A stretch of 14,277 nt of DNA from Methanobacteriota archaeon. GTDB lineage: Archaea > Thermoplasmatota > Poseidoniia > Poseidoniales > Poseidoniaceae. Shown here one piece after another: positions 7,266-14,277 of this stretch. Position numbers and translations under genes: made by a program. The stretch spans positions 1 to 14,277 of the forward strand of contig PBUZ01000098.1 of assembly GCA_002728035.1 (NCBI GenBank), read 5' to 3'. The notes below the pieces were generated by a model. It worked only from the letters and a program-made list of their open reading frames with translations. It was not told where the DNA came from and ran no database searches. Position 1 is the stretch's first letter; each line of letters begins with the position of its first letter.

Positions 7266-7652
7266 CTACAACATCAGCATAGCCAGCAGCGCCACGACGC
7301 CAGCTACGATGCAGGCGCCGACCACCACCATCGTGCGCGATGGGCCCTCTGCCTGTTCGGGCACAGGAATGCTGACCGGCGCGTAGGCGCCTTCGGGTGT
7401 GGCCGTTGGCGAAGCGATGGCAACAGCAGGTGCTGATACTGCGGGCGGGGGTGTCGCCTCAATCACAGGTTGCGACACCGGCTCGACCGCAGGAATCGCC
7501 TCTTGAGACATGGGCGTAGGGGCGGGTGCGGCGATGGGTGCAGCATCGCCCGGTATGAAGTTGGGGTAATGTTGACGGGTGTGAGCCAAGGCATCTTCGG
7601 CGGAGTGACCCATGGAGAGCACTTGGTCGTAATAGTCCTGAGCGGCTGACAT
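7266..7652 (-). CDS. Small Pro/Ala-rich protein with C-terminal membrane anchor
   Basis: 128 aa from ATG 7652. Seen: an N-terminal helical segment (about 1-30, YYDQVLSMGHSAEDALAHTR, then HYPNFIP), a long low-complexity linker rich in Pro, Ala and Val (about 36-100), and one hydrophobic helix at 108-127 (VVVGACIVAGVVALLAMLML) that ends the protein, the layout of a tail-anchored membrane protein. No signal peptide is seen, so the N-terminus should face the cytoplasm. The N-terminal helix pair resembles small UBA-like protein-binding modules, but I cannot confirm this. It starts 45 bases after the MMPL transporter stop on the same strand and may be co-transcribed with it. Function unknown. Confidence 0.75.
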   Translation of the reverse strand: MSAAQDYYDQVLSMGHSAEDALAHTRQHYPNFIPGDAAPIAAPAPTPMSQEAIPAVEPVSQPVIEATPPPAVSAPAVAIASPTATPEGAYAPVSIPVPEQAEGPSRTMVVVGACIVAGVVALLAMLML

Positions 7653-7697
7653 TAATCGGCTCTTTTCATCGTGGCTTGATGATGTTTTCTCCGTTCA

Positions 7698-10600
7698 TCA
7701 CGCTTCTTCATCGGCAATGGAAGGCGACGGGGCAAGACCGTCAAGGTTAGTTTGCACTGCGACGAGGTTGTCAGAGGGTTTGCTGATGAGGCCGAGGGCA
7801 GCGGTTGTCAACACCAGGCTGGCGAGCAGGGAAAGGGCGATCATCGCTGCAGAGAAGATGCCGAAGTTCGCAAACAGACCCATCGGTGAGAGGGCGATGA
7901 CGAGGAAACCAGCGATGTCCGAGGTGGCAGAACCCAGCAGGGCCAAGCCACACGCACCACCAACGGCCGCCAGCGCGTCGTTGTGCGTCTCGCCGTTTTC
8001 TCTCCCTTCACGATACCGTTCAGTGACGTGAATACAGTAGTCGATGCCCACGCCCAGTGAGATGGTGGCGATGGTGACAGTGACGATGTTCAGCGAAGCA
8101 CCGGCCACGTACATGAGACCGTAGAGCCACACCACCACGAGGAAAATCGGCACGAACGTGACCACCGCCTGTTTGGGCGAGCGGAAGCCGATGGTCAAGG
8201 AGGCCAGCACGAAGACGGAGCCGAGCACCAGTGAGTTTTGCATCTCGTCCTGCATCGCCGTCGAGGCCGTGTAACGGGTGATGGGTCGCCCCGTCAACAT
8301 GACCCAGGTCAGTGGCTTGTCGTCTTCTTCCTCACCCGGTTCCTCGTAGGTGCCGCTGGAGAGGTTGGTGAAGACCTCCAAATCTCGCCACACCTCCGCC
8401 ACGCCGCCCTGCATGCCGGGGAAATCCTCGGGCTGCGTCATCCCGAAGCGAATCTGCATCATGTCGTAGGCCGCATCATCACCGTTCACGTCAAGCCACG
8501 GGCGGTCGGGGTCGAGGTCGACCACGGGCATGATGTAGAGCTGGACGATGCTGGCGGGGATATCGGGAATGGGTCCAACACCGGGTACGCCATAGAGCGA
8601 CAAGAAACCGTAGAAGAAGGCCAAGCATTCACGGTCGTTGGTATCGACGAGTGGCCCGTTACCGGCGTATGAGCAGTTCATCCCAAAGCCCTCCACTTCA
8701 GGCTGCCAGCCCGCCGCTTCAAAGGGCGTGCTGTCGAGCACGAGGCTGCCCTGAGCGGCGAACACCATTTCGTCGAGGGCAAGAATGTCGATGGTACCGT
8801 CGGGCTGACGGGTGATCTTATCGGGCACCCCTTCGGGAAGGGCGTCCATTTCCTGACGGAATTCGTCGATGGCCGCAAAGACTCGCGGGTCGAGGACATC
8901 GCCGAGGATGAGCAGGTTGGCGGGCTCGCCTTCGTCGGCGAACCGTTCGGCGATTTCGTCCACGCCGATGGCGAAGTCCGAGCGCTCATCGAGGAAGTCC
9001 TCAACGGCAAAGTCACCCTCTAAACTGGCCATGCCCATGGCGGCAGGAACGGTCAACAACACGGCGATAAGCGCGATGACCGAAGCCGTTTTTCGTTGGC
9101 CTGAGCCGTGGGTGACTTTCTTGAGCCAATCGGGATTCACCAGCGATTTAACCTCGCCCTGCGCTCGCTTGTTCTTGCGCGCCTCCAACCAGTCGTCCAC
9201 GCTGACCCGAATCAGCGGCGCCCACAGACCGGTCAAAATGAAGGCTGCAAGCACGCCGAGTGCCGCTTCGATACCGAACGAGCGCAGGGCAGCAATATCG
9301 CTGAACAGGTTGGCGGCAAAGGCCGACATGGTTGTGAGCGAGGTCAAGGTGATGGCTCTACCGACACGGGACAGCGTGATGCTACCGGCTTCCTGGGACG
9401 TCTTGCCGTTGGCGCGCTCTTCCTTGTAGCGATGCAGCGCGTGCAAGGAATCGTCAATGCCCAGCGCGAGCACAAGGATCGGCAGCAAGTTGGAGAATTG
9501 CGAACGAGCGATGAGGCTCAAGCCCAACCAACCCGTGATGTTGGCAAAGTGGCCGATGAGGCCCTGCATCCACAACAGGGCAGCACCCAAGGCAAACATC
9601 ACGATGGCGACGTCGGACCAGCGGCGCAAACTGACATAGAGCAGCACGACGATAGCCAACCCCATCATGGCGATGAGGCCCGCACTGGATTGCAATTCTC
9701 GATTGACTTCCACATTGACGCCCTGGCCGAGCAGCAAGGTGACGGTGGCACGGTCGTGAGAGCGCAGGTGACCCTCGAGGTCCATGTAGCTCCATTCGGT
9801 AGCGCAGCCCGCCCCTTCGGCTTGAAGCTCCAAACATTCCTCTTCGGTGTACTGCGGTGGGTGGAGCACGAGTTGTCCATCGGCCAACCGATAGCCGCCA
9901 ACACGGAAGCCTTCGTCGGTGAATTGGACCTCTTTTTCTTGGTGGGCGTCCTTCCAGACGACTTCCCAACCCATCTCCTGCAGTTTGGTGCTGTCGAGTT
10001 GAACCAGCAGCCAGGTGGACGAACCGGTCCAGCGCCCCTTGCCCCACAGCGCCCCTTCCCATGTGCCGTTCGAGAGCAATTTGCCGTAAATGGGCCCTTC
10101 TTGATACGCGTTGATGTCGGCTTTGAAACCGCGGTCGAGCGAGACCCAACGCAGGAAGTTGTTGTTCGAAGCCTCGGCCATGCGGGACGCCGCCATGTCG
10201 ATGTGTGCTTGCGTCACGTTTGCATCGTCAAAGGTCAGGCAGTCGAGGGGAAAACAATCCGACCAATTGGTGGGTGGTTCGGTCACCACGCCAAGGGAGG
10301 TGAGGCCAGGCTTGGTGAGGATGGAGGTGTTGTTCATGAACCCGCGAAAGTGGTCGGACAGCGAGATGGCACCGTTGGACTGGTGACCGGTCACGTCGTT
10401 CACCAGCGGCTTGAGCGCCGGGGCGAGCGGGTGTTCAAGCACGAGGTTGAGTTTGGTGTCCAATTCGCGAAGGACGGTCAGGTTGAGGATGCCGCCGGTT
10501 GGGGCGTCGATGCCTGCCCATGGCTCTCCTGCTGGGACCATTTCGGAAGGATGTGGGAGCGAGGCGTAATCTGGAGAACCGTCGGCCATGCGGGGCACGG

Positions 10601-10916
10601 GCTGCCAGTCTTCCACGGCGGGTACGAGGTCGGGGTTACGGGCCGAGACGAGGAAGCCGAGGATGATCTCCGCATTCGGGAACTCCTCGTTGACGATGGT
10701 CTGTGCCGTCAGTTCTGGCGATTCCATCTCGTAGGATTCCATATCGATGGGTTGGAGCGCCGTCATCGCCCCCGGAATCATCAGCAGGGTCAAGAGCAGC
10801 ACGGCGATATGCGCCCCCCGCTTACGGGGCAGAAGCCACGCTGCAATACGGTCATAGCGACGGCTCATGTTCTCAAGCCCGCGCTTCCGCCTTTTGAAGG
10901 AATGTTTTCCGCTCAT
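7698..10916 (-). CDS. RND-superfamily (MMPL/HAE-type) membrane transporter
   Basis: A 1072-aa proton-driven exporter-like protein; substrate unknown, though archaeal and bacterial relatives move lipids, hopanoids or other hydrophobic compounds. It has the duplicated RND plan: TM1 about 34-54, first outer loop about 55-410, TM2-6 about 411-431, 436-460, 474-492, 517-538 and 546-570, TM7 about 610-630, second outer loop about 631-890, TM8-12 about 893-1045. The TM4 motif LALGIDDSLHALHRYKEE (483-500) and its second-half copy SLGVGIDYCIHVTERYRE (953-970) carry the membrane Asp residues (D488/D489, D959) typical of proton-coupled RND pumps. The outer loops hold cysteine pairs C221/C226, C361/C371 and C748/C764, possible disulfides. 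ATG 10916 is used; ATG 10868 (MSRRYDRI) is an alternative that keeps all membrane helices. The C-tail (1046-1072) is short and acidic. It is divergent from a membrane-protein gene starting at 10986. Confidence 0.93.
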   Translation of the reverse strand: MSGKHSFKRRKRGLENMSRRYDRIAAWLLPRKRGAHIAVLLLTLLMIPGAMTALQPIDMESYEMESPELTAQTIVNEEFPNAEIILGFLVSARNPDLVPAVEDWQPVPRMADGSPDYASLPHPSEMVPAGEPWAGIDAPTGGILNLTVLRELDTKLNLVLEHPLAPALKPLVNDVTGHQSNGAISLSDHFRGFMNNTSILTKPGLTSLGVVTEPPTNWSDCFPLDCLTFDDANVTQAHIDMAASRMAEASNNNFLRWVSLDRGFKADINAYQEGPIYGKLLSNGTWEGALWGKGRWTGSSTWLLVQLDSTKLQEMGWEVVWKDAHQEKEVQFTDEGFRVGGYRLADGQLVLHPPQYTEEECLELQAEGAGCATEWSYMDLEGHLRSHDRATVTLLLGQGVNVEVNRELQSSAGLIAMMGLAIVVLLYVSLRRWSDVAIVMFALGAALLWMQGLIGHFANITGWLGLSLIARSQFSNLLPILVLALGIDDSLHALHRYKEERANGKTSQEAGSITLSRVGRAITLTSLTTMSAFAANLFSDIAALRSFGIEAALGVLAAFILTGLWAPLIRVSVDDWLEARKNKRAQGEVKSLVNPDWLKKVTHGSGQRKTASVIALIAVLLTVPAAMGMASLEGDFAVEDFLDERSDFAIGVDEIAERFADEGEPANLLILGDVLDPRVFAAIDEFRQEMDALPEGVPDKITRQPDGTIDILALDEMVFAAQGSLVLDSTPFEAAGWQPEVEGFGMNCSYAGNGPLVDTNDRECLAFFYGFLSLYGVPGVGPIPDIPASIVQLYIMPVVDLDPDRPWLDVNGDDAAYDMMQIRFGMTQPEDFPGMQGGVAEVWRDLEVFTNLSSGTYEEPGEEEDDKPLTWVMLTGRPITRYTASTAMQDEMQNSLVLGSVFVLASLTIGFRSPKQAVVTFVPIFLVVVWLYGLMYVAGASLNIVTVTIATISLGVGIDYCIHVTERYREGRENGETHNDALAAVGGACGLALLGSATSDIAGFLVIALSPMGLFANFGIFSAAMIALSLLASLVLTTAALGLISKPSDNLVAVQTNLDGLAPSPSIADEEA

Positions 10917-10985
10917 TTCCTTTCTTTGCCCGTTGCTAGGAAAATGGCAGAAAAATCATAGTTCATGCCCCACCTCCCCCCAACG

Positions 10986-11516
10986 ATGAATCTTGATGAC
11001 GCCGCAAACATTGGCGAACTGCTCGGTGGTTTGGCAATTGTCGTCACCTTGATTTTCGGTATCCGTCAAATCATTGAACTCAAGAAGGCCAAGGAACAGG
11101 AAGCGACCCGGGAGTTGGCCAATCTCCTCGCCTCCCCCATGTACCAATCCGGTATTTCGGTCCTCGTCAACCGTCTTTCCCAGGAATTTACCCTTGAGGA
11201 CATTGGGGCACTCGACAGAAATGAAAAGGACGCCCTCAACTACCTGGTCATCACCACCAACAGCATCGGTCTGTTGACGTTTGAACGGCACTTGTCATTT
11301 TATGCGGTCTCGATGTTCTTTGGGCCCGTCAATCGTCTCATGGGCGAGCGGTTTCGCATATTGGTCGGTTGTTTGCAACAAAACGCCACCCAGCAGGGCT
11401 TCGAGGAAAAGGGTACGGAGGTGTTGGACTGGTCGATTTGGCTGTTGGACCGGATGGATGAATTGCCTCCTCCCGAGGGCAGGGCCAACATTGTTCACAA
11501 AGATTGGACGCCTTAG
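10986..11516 (+). CDS. Single-pass membrane protein of unknown function
   Basis: 176 aa from ATG 10986. An in-frame ATG at 10965 would add seven residues (MPHLPPT), but the shorter form starts directly with the helix MNLDDAANIGELLGG and fits a leaderless mRNA from the AT-rich stretch near 10955-10962. Seen: one hydrophobic helix at about 11-26 (LLGGLAIVVTLIFGIR), then a charged helical cytoplasmic region (RQIIELKKAKEQEATREL), a mixed helical body and no second clear membrane segment. The layout is like small bacterial and archaeal proteins sometimes labelled DUF4760, a resemblance from memory that I cannot test. It stands upstream of mscS on the same strand with a 121-base gap, so co-transcription is uncertain. 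Confidence 0.66.
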   Translation: MNLDDAANIGELLGGLAIVVTLIFGIRQIIELKKAKEQEATRELANLLASPMYQSGISVLVNRLSQEFTLEDIGALDRNEKDALNYLVITTNSIGLLTFERHLSFYAVSMFFGPVNRLMGERFRILVGCLQQNATQQGFEEKGTEVLDWSIWLLDRMDELPPPEGRANIVHKDWTP

Positions 11517-11623
11517 TGCGTGCATTTATTGGTAAAAATGAGGTGAACATCGCCCATTTCTCCACTTCATCGGGCCATGGACGCGACGAACCTATTATGA
11601 ACGGGAATTGAGCCGCAGAGGCC

Positions 11624-11629
11624 GAGGAG
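11624..11629 (+). promoter_or_regulatory. Ribosome binding site of the mscS gene
   Basis: GAGGAG eight bases before ATG 11638. It decides that start against an in-frame TTG at 11608, which would place this purine-rich sequence inside the coding region. Confidence 0.6.
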
Positions 11630-11637
11630 AACCAACA

Positions 11638-12939
11638 ATGGTTACCGTAGATGAAGTCATTGACCAAGTCAACGCGCTCGACGCGTGGGCGCAGTGGTCT
11701 GTTGGCGCAGGTTTGACCCTCCTCTCCCTGCTCATTGTCCGCTTCCTGATGAAGAAAGTCATCCTCGACTTTGTCAAAGCCACCTCGTTCAAGTGGGACG
11801 ACGCCCTTTACCGACCGGTCACTCAGCGCCTCTACGCTTTCATTTTCTTCGTCGGTACACAACTCACCATGTTGTGGGTTCTCGGTCGAGAACACGAACT
11901 TAACGAAGCCCTTGACCCGGTGTTCAGTGCCATCTACATTCTGTTGACCACTTCGCTGGCCAGCGTTGCCCTCAAGGTCATGGTGCCCGTGGTCATCGAA
12001 CGGTTTTCGAGCCCTGGCTCGGTCACCGTTTCAGGAAGCAATTCCCTCGTGGTGTTCTTGCTGCGCGGTGCCGTTTGGTTTGGTGGTCTCTACCTCGCCC
12101 TCAACGAGTTGGGCTTCGAATTGCTGGGATTGCTCGCCTCTTTGGCGGTCTTCTCGCTTATCATTGGTCTCGCCATGCAGCAGACGCTCGGAAACATCGT
12201 CAACTCGTTCATGCTTGCGCTCGACCAACCGTTTGAAGTCGGCGACCGCATCGAAGTGGACGGTCACCTCGGATCGGTTGTTTCGGTTGGTATACTTTCA
12301 ACAAAGGTGCTGACCATCGGTGAAAACTTGGTGGTTATTCCCAACAACAACCTCGTGAATTCCACGGTCATTAACCACGCTCGTGGCGGTGGCGATGGCC
12401 AAGGCCGCCGTATCTCACTGGTGCTCGACATCGGCGTTGAGTACGACGAAGACATCTCTCACGTCAAGTACACCACGCTCCAGTTGCTTCGAGAGTGCCC
12501 CTACATCATCGAGTCTCCCGAACCCCGTGTACTGCTCAACGAACTTGGTGAGTACGCGAAGATTTTCCGTATGTACGCATGGGTAGAGGACTATTCCGAC
12601 GAATTCGTTGCCAAGGACTGGCTGTTCAAGAACATCGCCGAACGCTTCGAGAAGGAAGGCATTGGTATCCCGTTCCCGACTGCTGTGGAAATTGGAGCGA
12701 CCATCAAGGAGACCTACAACAAGCAGCGCAAGGCCACCAACGTGCGCCGTGCTCGCCTGCAGATGATCAAGGAGGACAAGGCTTTGGAGCGTGAGCGTGC
12801 CGAGGCCAAGTGGGAAATTGAAGCCATTTCTGAGAAACTTAAGGATCCCGAGCTCGGTCGAACCGAGCGAGAAGGACTTGAAGAATCTCTGCGTGAACTC
12901 AACCGTGTGTTAAGCATGTTTGAAGCCGGTGAAGGTTGA
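11638..12939 (+). CDS. mscS: MscS-family mechanosensitive ion channel
   Basis: Membrane channel that opens under membrane tension and releases solutes during osmotic downshock. 433 aa from ATG 11638, chosen for its GAGGAG site. Seen: hydrophobic segments at about 22-38, 64-82, 98-119, 137-157 and a pore-lining helix in 162-196 (Gly/Ala-rich, LIIGLAMQQTLGNIVNSFM), then the MscS signature FEVGDRIEVDGHLGSV (199-214), the beta domain and VVIPNNNLVNSTVINH (232-247). The alpha/beta cytoplasmic domain follows to about 355. Residues about 362-428 are an unusual charged helical tail, rich in Arg/Lys/Glu, a probable coiled coil. An extra N-terminal helix pair relative to the three-helix E. coli MscS makes it a larger-family member. 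A stem-loop with a T run lies just after its stop. Confidence 0.95.
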   Translation: MVTVDEVIDQVNALDAWAQWSVGAGLTLLSLLIVRFLMKKVILDFVKATSFKWDDALYRPVTQRLYAFIFFVGTQLTMLWVLGREHELNEALDPVFSAIYILLTTSLASVALKVMVPVVIERFSSPGSVTVSGSNSLVVFLLRGAVWFGGLYLALNELGFELLGLLASLAVFSLIIGLAMQQTLGNIVNSFMLALDQPFEVGDRIEVDGHLGSVVSVGILSTKVLTIGENLVVIPNNNLVNSTVINHARGGGDGQGRRISLVLDIGVEYDEDISHVKYTTLQLLRECPYIIESPEPRVLLNELGEYAKIFRMYAWVEDYSDEFVAKDWLFKNIAERFEKEGIGIPFPTAVEIGATIKETYNKQRKATNVRRARLQMIKEDKALERERAEAKWEIEAISEKLKDPELGRTEREGLEESLRELNRVLSMFEAGEG

Positions 12940-12959
12940 GGTCATTTCACGACGCCGCA

Positions 12960-12975
12960 CTTCGTTTTTACGAAG
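12960..12975 (+). terminator. Stem-loop with T-run after mscS
   Basis: CTTCGT, a TTTT loop and ACGAAG form a perfect 6-bp stem 20 bases after the mscS stop. The five T residues (12965-12969) are in the loop, not after the stem, so it is not a bacterial-type terminator; archaeal polymerases do stop at T runs, so it may end the mscS mRNA. It could instead be part of the control region of the next gene. Confidence 0.35.
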
Positions 12976-12990
12976 AATCTGGGCGACGGA

Positions 12991-12999
12991 TTTATCTAT
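12991..12999 (+). promoter_or_regulatory. TATA box of the HTH_10 regulator gene
   Basis: TTTATCTAT, centred about 27 bases before ATG 13022. That spacing places the transcription start at or next to the start codon, so the mRNA is probably leaderless, a common archaeal arrangement; no Shine-Dalgarno is seen. Its last eight bases are also the left arm of an inverted repeat. Confidence 0.5.
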
Positions 13000-13022
13000 G
13001 GAAACCCGTTCATGATAGATAA
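12992..13022. promoter_or_regulatory. Candidate operator: perfect 8-bp inverted repeat across promoter and start
   Basis: Left arm TTATCTAT (12992-12999), 15-base spacer, right arm ATAGATAA (13015-13022). The arms are perfect reverse complements, about 23 bp apart centre to centre (near two helix turns), one on the TATA box and the other on the predicted transcription start. A dimeric protein bound here would block initiation. Autoregulation by the encoded HTH protein is inference. Confidence 0.38.
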
Positions 13023-13669
13023 TGACGTCTGCAGAGCTCCGCTACATGCAGATTACCATCACGGCAGAGGTCGGAGCAAATCTACCTGGTGGAAGCCTGA
13101 TGGAAATCTTTCAGGAGGTCGAATTTCTCTCCCATATCAGCGCCAATGGTGACAGCATGCGCTGTTTGGTACGAGTTCAGTTCGCAGATCCACATGCGAT
13201 GAAGGCCCCTCAGAAATCTTTTGAAGTGCTGAAAGTGATTGAACAAGGCCCCAATGCGGCCTTGCTTGAAATCAACACCACCGGACCACTTCCGGGCCTG
13301 TTTGCAGCTCTTGAGCACGTCTGGTGGACCTCCCCAACGTACCTCAACAAAGACGGCATGGTCATCACGGTGCGAGGCACGAAAGAATCGCTTCGCTCAG
13401 CTCGTCAAGGTTTGTCCGGACTCCTTGGTGACCGCTACAAAATGAAACTCGGCGCCCAATCCCTCCACAACACACAGTTTCTGGAACTGCTTCCCGACCG
13501 CCAACGACTAGTGCTTGACAAGGCGATTGAGTTGGGCTACTACGACCGACCCCGACGCTGCACGCAGCGTGTTATCGCGGATGCGTTGAACATCAAACAG
13601 GCGACGGTCAGCGAGCACCTTCAATCGGCCGAATCCACCATCATTCATGCCTTTGTGAACGAGCCCTAG
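13022..13669 (+). CDS. HTH_10 (bacterio-opsin activator-type) transcription regulator
   Basis: A 215-aa DNA-binding regulator. The C-terminal domain (about 152-208) matches the archaeal HTH_10 pattern: LPDRQRLVLDKAIELGYYDRP is followed by the recognition helices TQRVIADALNIKQATVSEHL and AESTIIHAF. Residues 1-140 are an alpha/beta domain, the kind of N-terminal module found in this family as a probable ligand or partner sensor, with no recognisable cofactor motif; it carries one Cys at 48 and another at 180 in the HTH. ATG 13022 is favoured by a TATA box 27 bases upstream; ATG 13046 (MQITITAE) is possible. It follows mscS by 82 bases and precedes a surface-protein gene by 71 bases. Its targets are unknown; control of a neighbour or of itself is inferred from an inverted repeat in its promoter. 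Confidence 0.91.
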   Translation: MTSAELRYMQITITAEVGANLPGGSLMEIFQEVEFLSHISANGDSMRCLVRVQFADPHAMKAPQKSFEVLKVIEQGPNAALLEINTTGPLPGLFAALEHVWWTSPTYLNKDGMVITVRGTKESLRSARQGLSGLLGDRYKMKLGAQSLHNTQFLELLPDRQRLVLDKAIELGYYDRPRRCTQRVIADALNIKQATVSEHLQSAESTIIHAFVNEP

Positions 13670-13705
13670 AACCAGCAAACTCGATTCACCTATCATAACA
13701 GGAAG

Positions 13706-13715
13706 TTTAGATTAT
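13706..13715 (+). promoter_or_regulatory. Candidate TATA box of the surface-protein gene
   Basis: TTTAGATTAT, about 30 bases before ATG 13741. It is the most TATA-like stretch in the 71-base gap after the HTH_10 gene and would give a leader of only a few bases. The match is weak. Confidence 0.35.
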
Positions 13716-13740
13716 TGACCGTCGCTTGAAGGGCGTGACC

Positions 13741-14277
13741 ATGTCCAGCGGACGCTTTGCTGAAGTACGAACCCCCCTGATCCTGTCCATCCTGATGGTG
13801 CTGATGACCCAGGTCGGTTACCTTGACCTCATGAACGCCTGGTCGGGCGACGAAGAAACGCTGGACGACGCTGAACCCGTGGTCGCTCATTCACCATCGA
13901 CGTCGGTGATGTACGGCAACAACACCATCTGGGCTACTGGAAGCGACGCCCCCATCAGAGGCTCGGAATACATCGCCCTGGGCACAGACGCCATTCTTTT
14001 CCAAGGGACAATGACCCATACCTCCAGTGTGGGGTGCCCGATGGCCTACAACGCCTCCAACCACACCACTTGGCGACCCATCACCGTCTCTTCCGGTGGC
14101 TGTCCTGGCATGATTGGCCGCTACGTGGGCATGGTCGACGGCCTCACCTACTTCACGTTCCATCCCACGTTTTCAAATTCTCAAGTCAACAACGACCAAC
14201 GAGGGGATTTGCATGCCTACAACCCAGCCAACGACACCATCTATCTCGTCTCTTCCCACAACAACCTCGTGAAGACG
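13741..14277 (+). CDS. Secreted or surface protein, N-terminal part only
   Basis: 179 residues are visible from ATG 13741 with no stop before the right edge. An in-frame GTG at 13735 is an alternative start. Seen: a basic N-terminus and hydrophobic stretch at about 12-30 (PLILSILMVLMTQVGYL), a signal peptide or membrane anchor, then an acidic linker (DEETLDDAE, 37-45). The rest is rich in Thr, Ser, Asn, Gly and aromatic residues and looks beta-rich, with N-glycosylation sequons at N60, N104, N107 and N164 and two Cys (C99, C121) that could pair. GSEYIALGTDAILFQGTM and RGDLHAYNPANDTIYLV read like blades of a beta-propeller or hyalin-like repeat, but this is a guess. The protein is probably a cell-surface or exported protein of the archaeal envelope. 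Confidence 0.78.
   Translation, partial: MSSGRFAEVRTPLILSILMVLMTQVGYLDLMNAWSGDEETLDDAEPVVAHSPSTSVMYGNNTIWATGSDAPIRGSEYIALGTDAILFQGTMTHTSSVGCPMAYNASNHTTWRPITVSSGGCPGMIGRYVGMVDGLTYFTFHPTFSNSQVNNDQRGDLHAYNPANDTIYLVSSHNNLVKT

Noticed and set aside
9108..10961. 617-codon open frame on the plus strand
   Set aside because: It is antisense to the RND transporter, is His/Gln/Gly-rich without domains, and its end overlaps the divergent junction.
13670..13740. Possible tRNA or small RNA in the gap after the regulator
   Set aside because: No cloverleaf, T-loop GTTCRA motif or strong hairpin is seen; the gap is better explained by a promoter.

Overview
The window looks like a piece of a euryarchaeal chromosome, most probably from the marine Group II/Poseidoniales (Thermoplasmatota) side. 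Diagnostic archaeal genes are ribosomal protein L21e, RNA polymerase subunit F (Rpo4), a DUF655 RNA-binding protein, KsgA/Dim1, Pus10 and a bacterio-opsin-activator-type HTH regulator. Several starts have archaeal TATA-like boxes, and one sits where a leaderless mRNA would begin. The bacterial-type exonuclease VII subunit, the RND/MMPL exporter and a probable surface protein also fit a marine planktonic archaeon. The lineage call is inference from gene content, not from a phylogeny.

Layout. Positions 1-10916 are all minus-strand genes; from 10986 to the end all are plus-strand, with a narrow divergent junction between. In the direction of transcription the minus block reads: MMPL/RND transporter, small tail-anchored protein, Pus10, then a TATA box and the information-processing cluster rpl21e - rpoF - DUF655 - ksgA (tight spacing, one 4-base ATGA overlap). 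After an 89-base gap comes a second tight group: an unrecognised 362-aa zinc-ribbon/coiled-coil protein, a 2Fe-2S ferredoxin, a 68-aa membrane protein and xseA, which is cut by the left edge. The plus block holds a single-pass membrane protein of unknown function, an MscS-type mechanosensitive channel with a charged coiled-coil tail, an HTH_10 regulator, and the start of a large secreted or surface protein cut by the right edge.

How the genes fit together. The rpl21e-rpoF-DUF655-ksgA set, with pus10 upstream, is an RNA/ribosome-biogenesis neighbourhood: tRNA pseudouridylation, ribosome structure, the transcription stalk subunit, an RNA-binding factor and 16S rRNA dimethylation. The flanks are envelope functions: exporter, mechanosensitive channel, small membrane proteins and a surface protein.

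Most worth a second look: a SAP-like DNA/RNA-binding motif inserted inside the catalytic domain of Pus10; a perfect 8-bp inverted repeat that spans TATA box to start codon of the HTH_10 regulator gene (candidate operator); and the unrecognised 362-aa protein. No tRNA, rRNA, CRISPR array, insertion sequence or long repeat was seen, and no stretch over 300 bases is without a gene.
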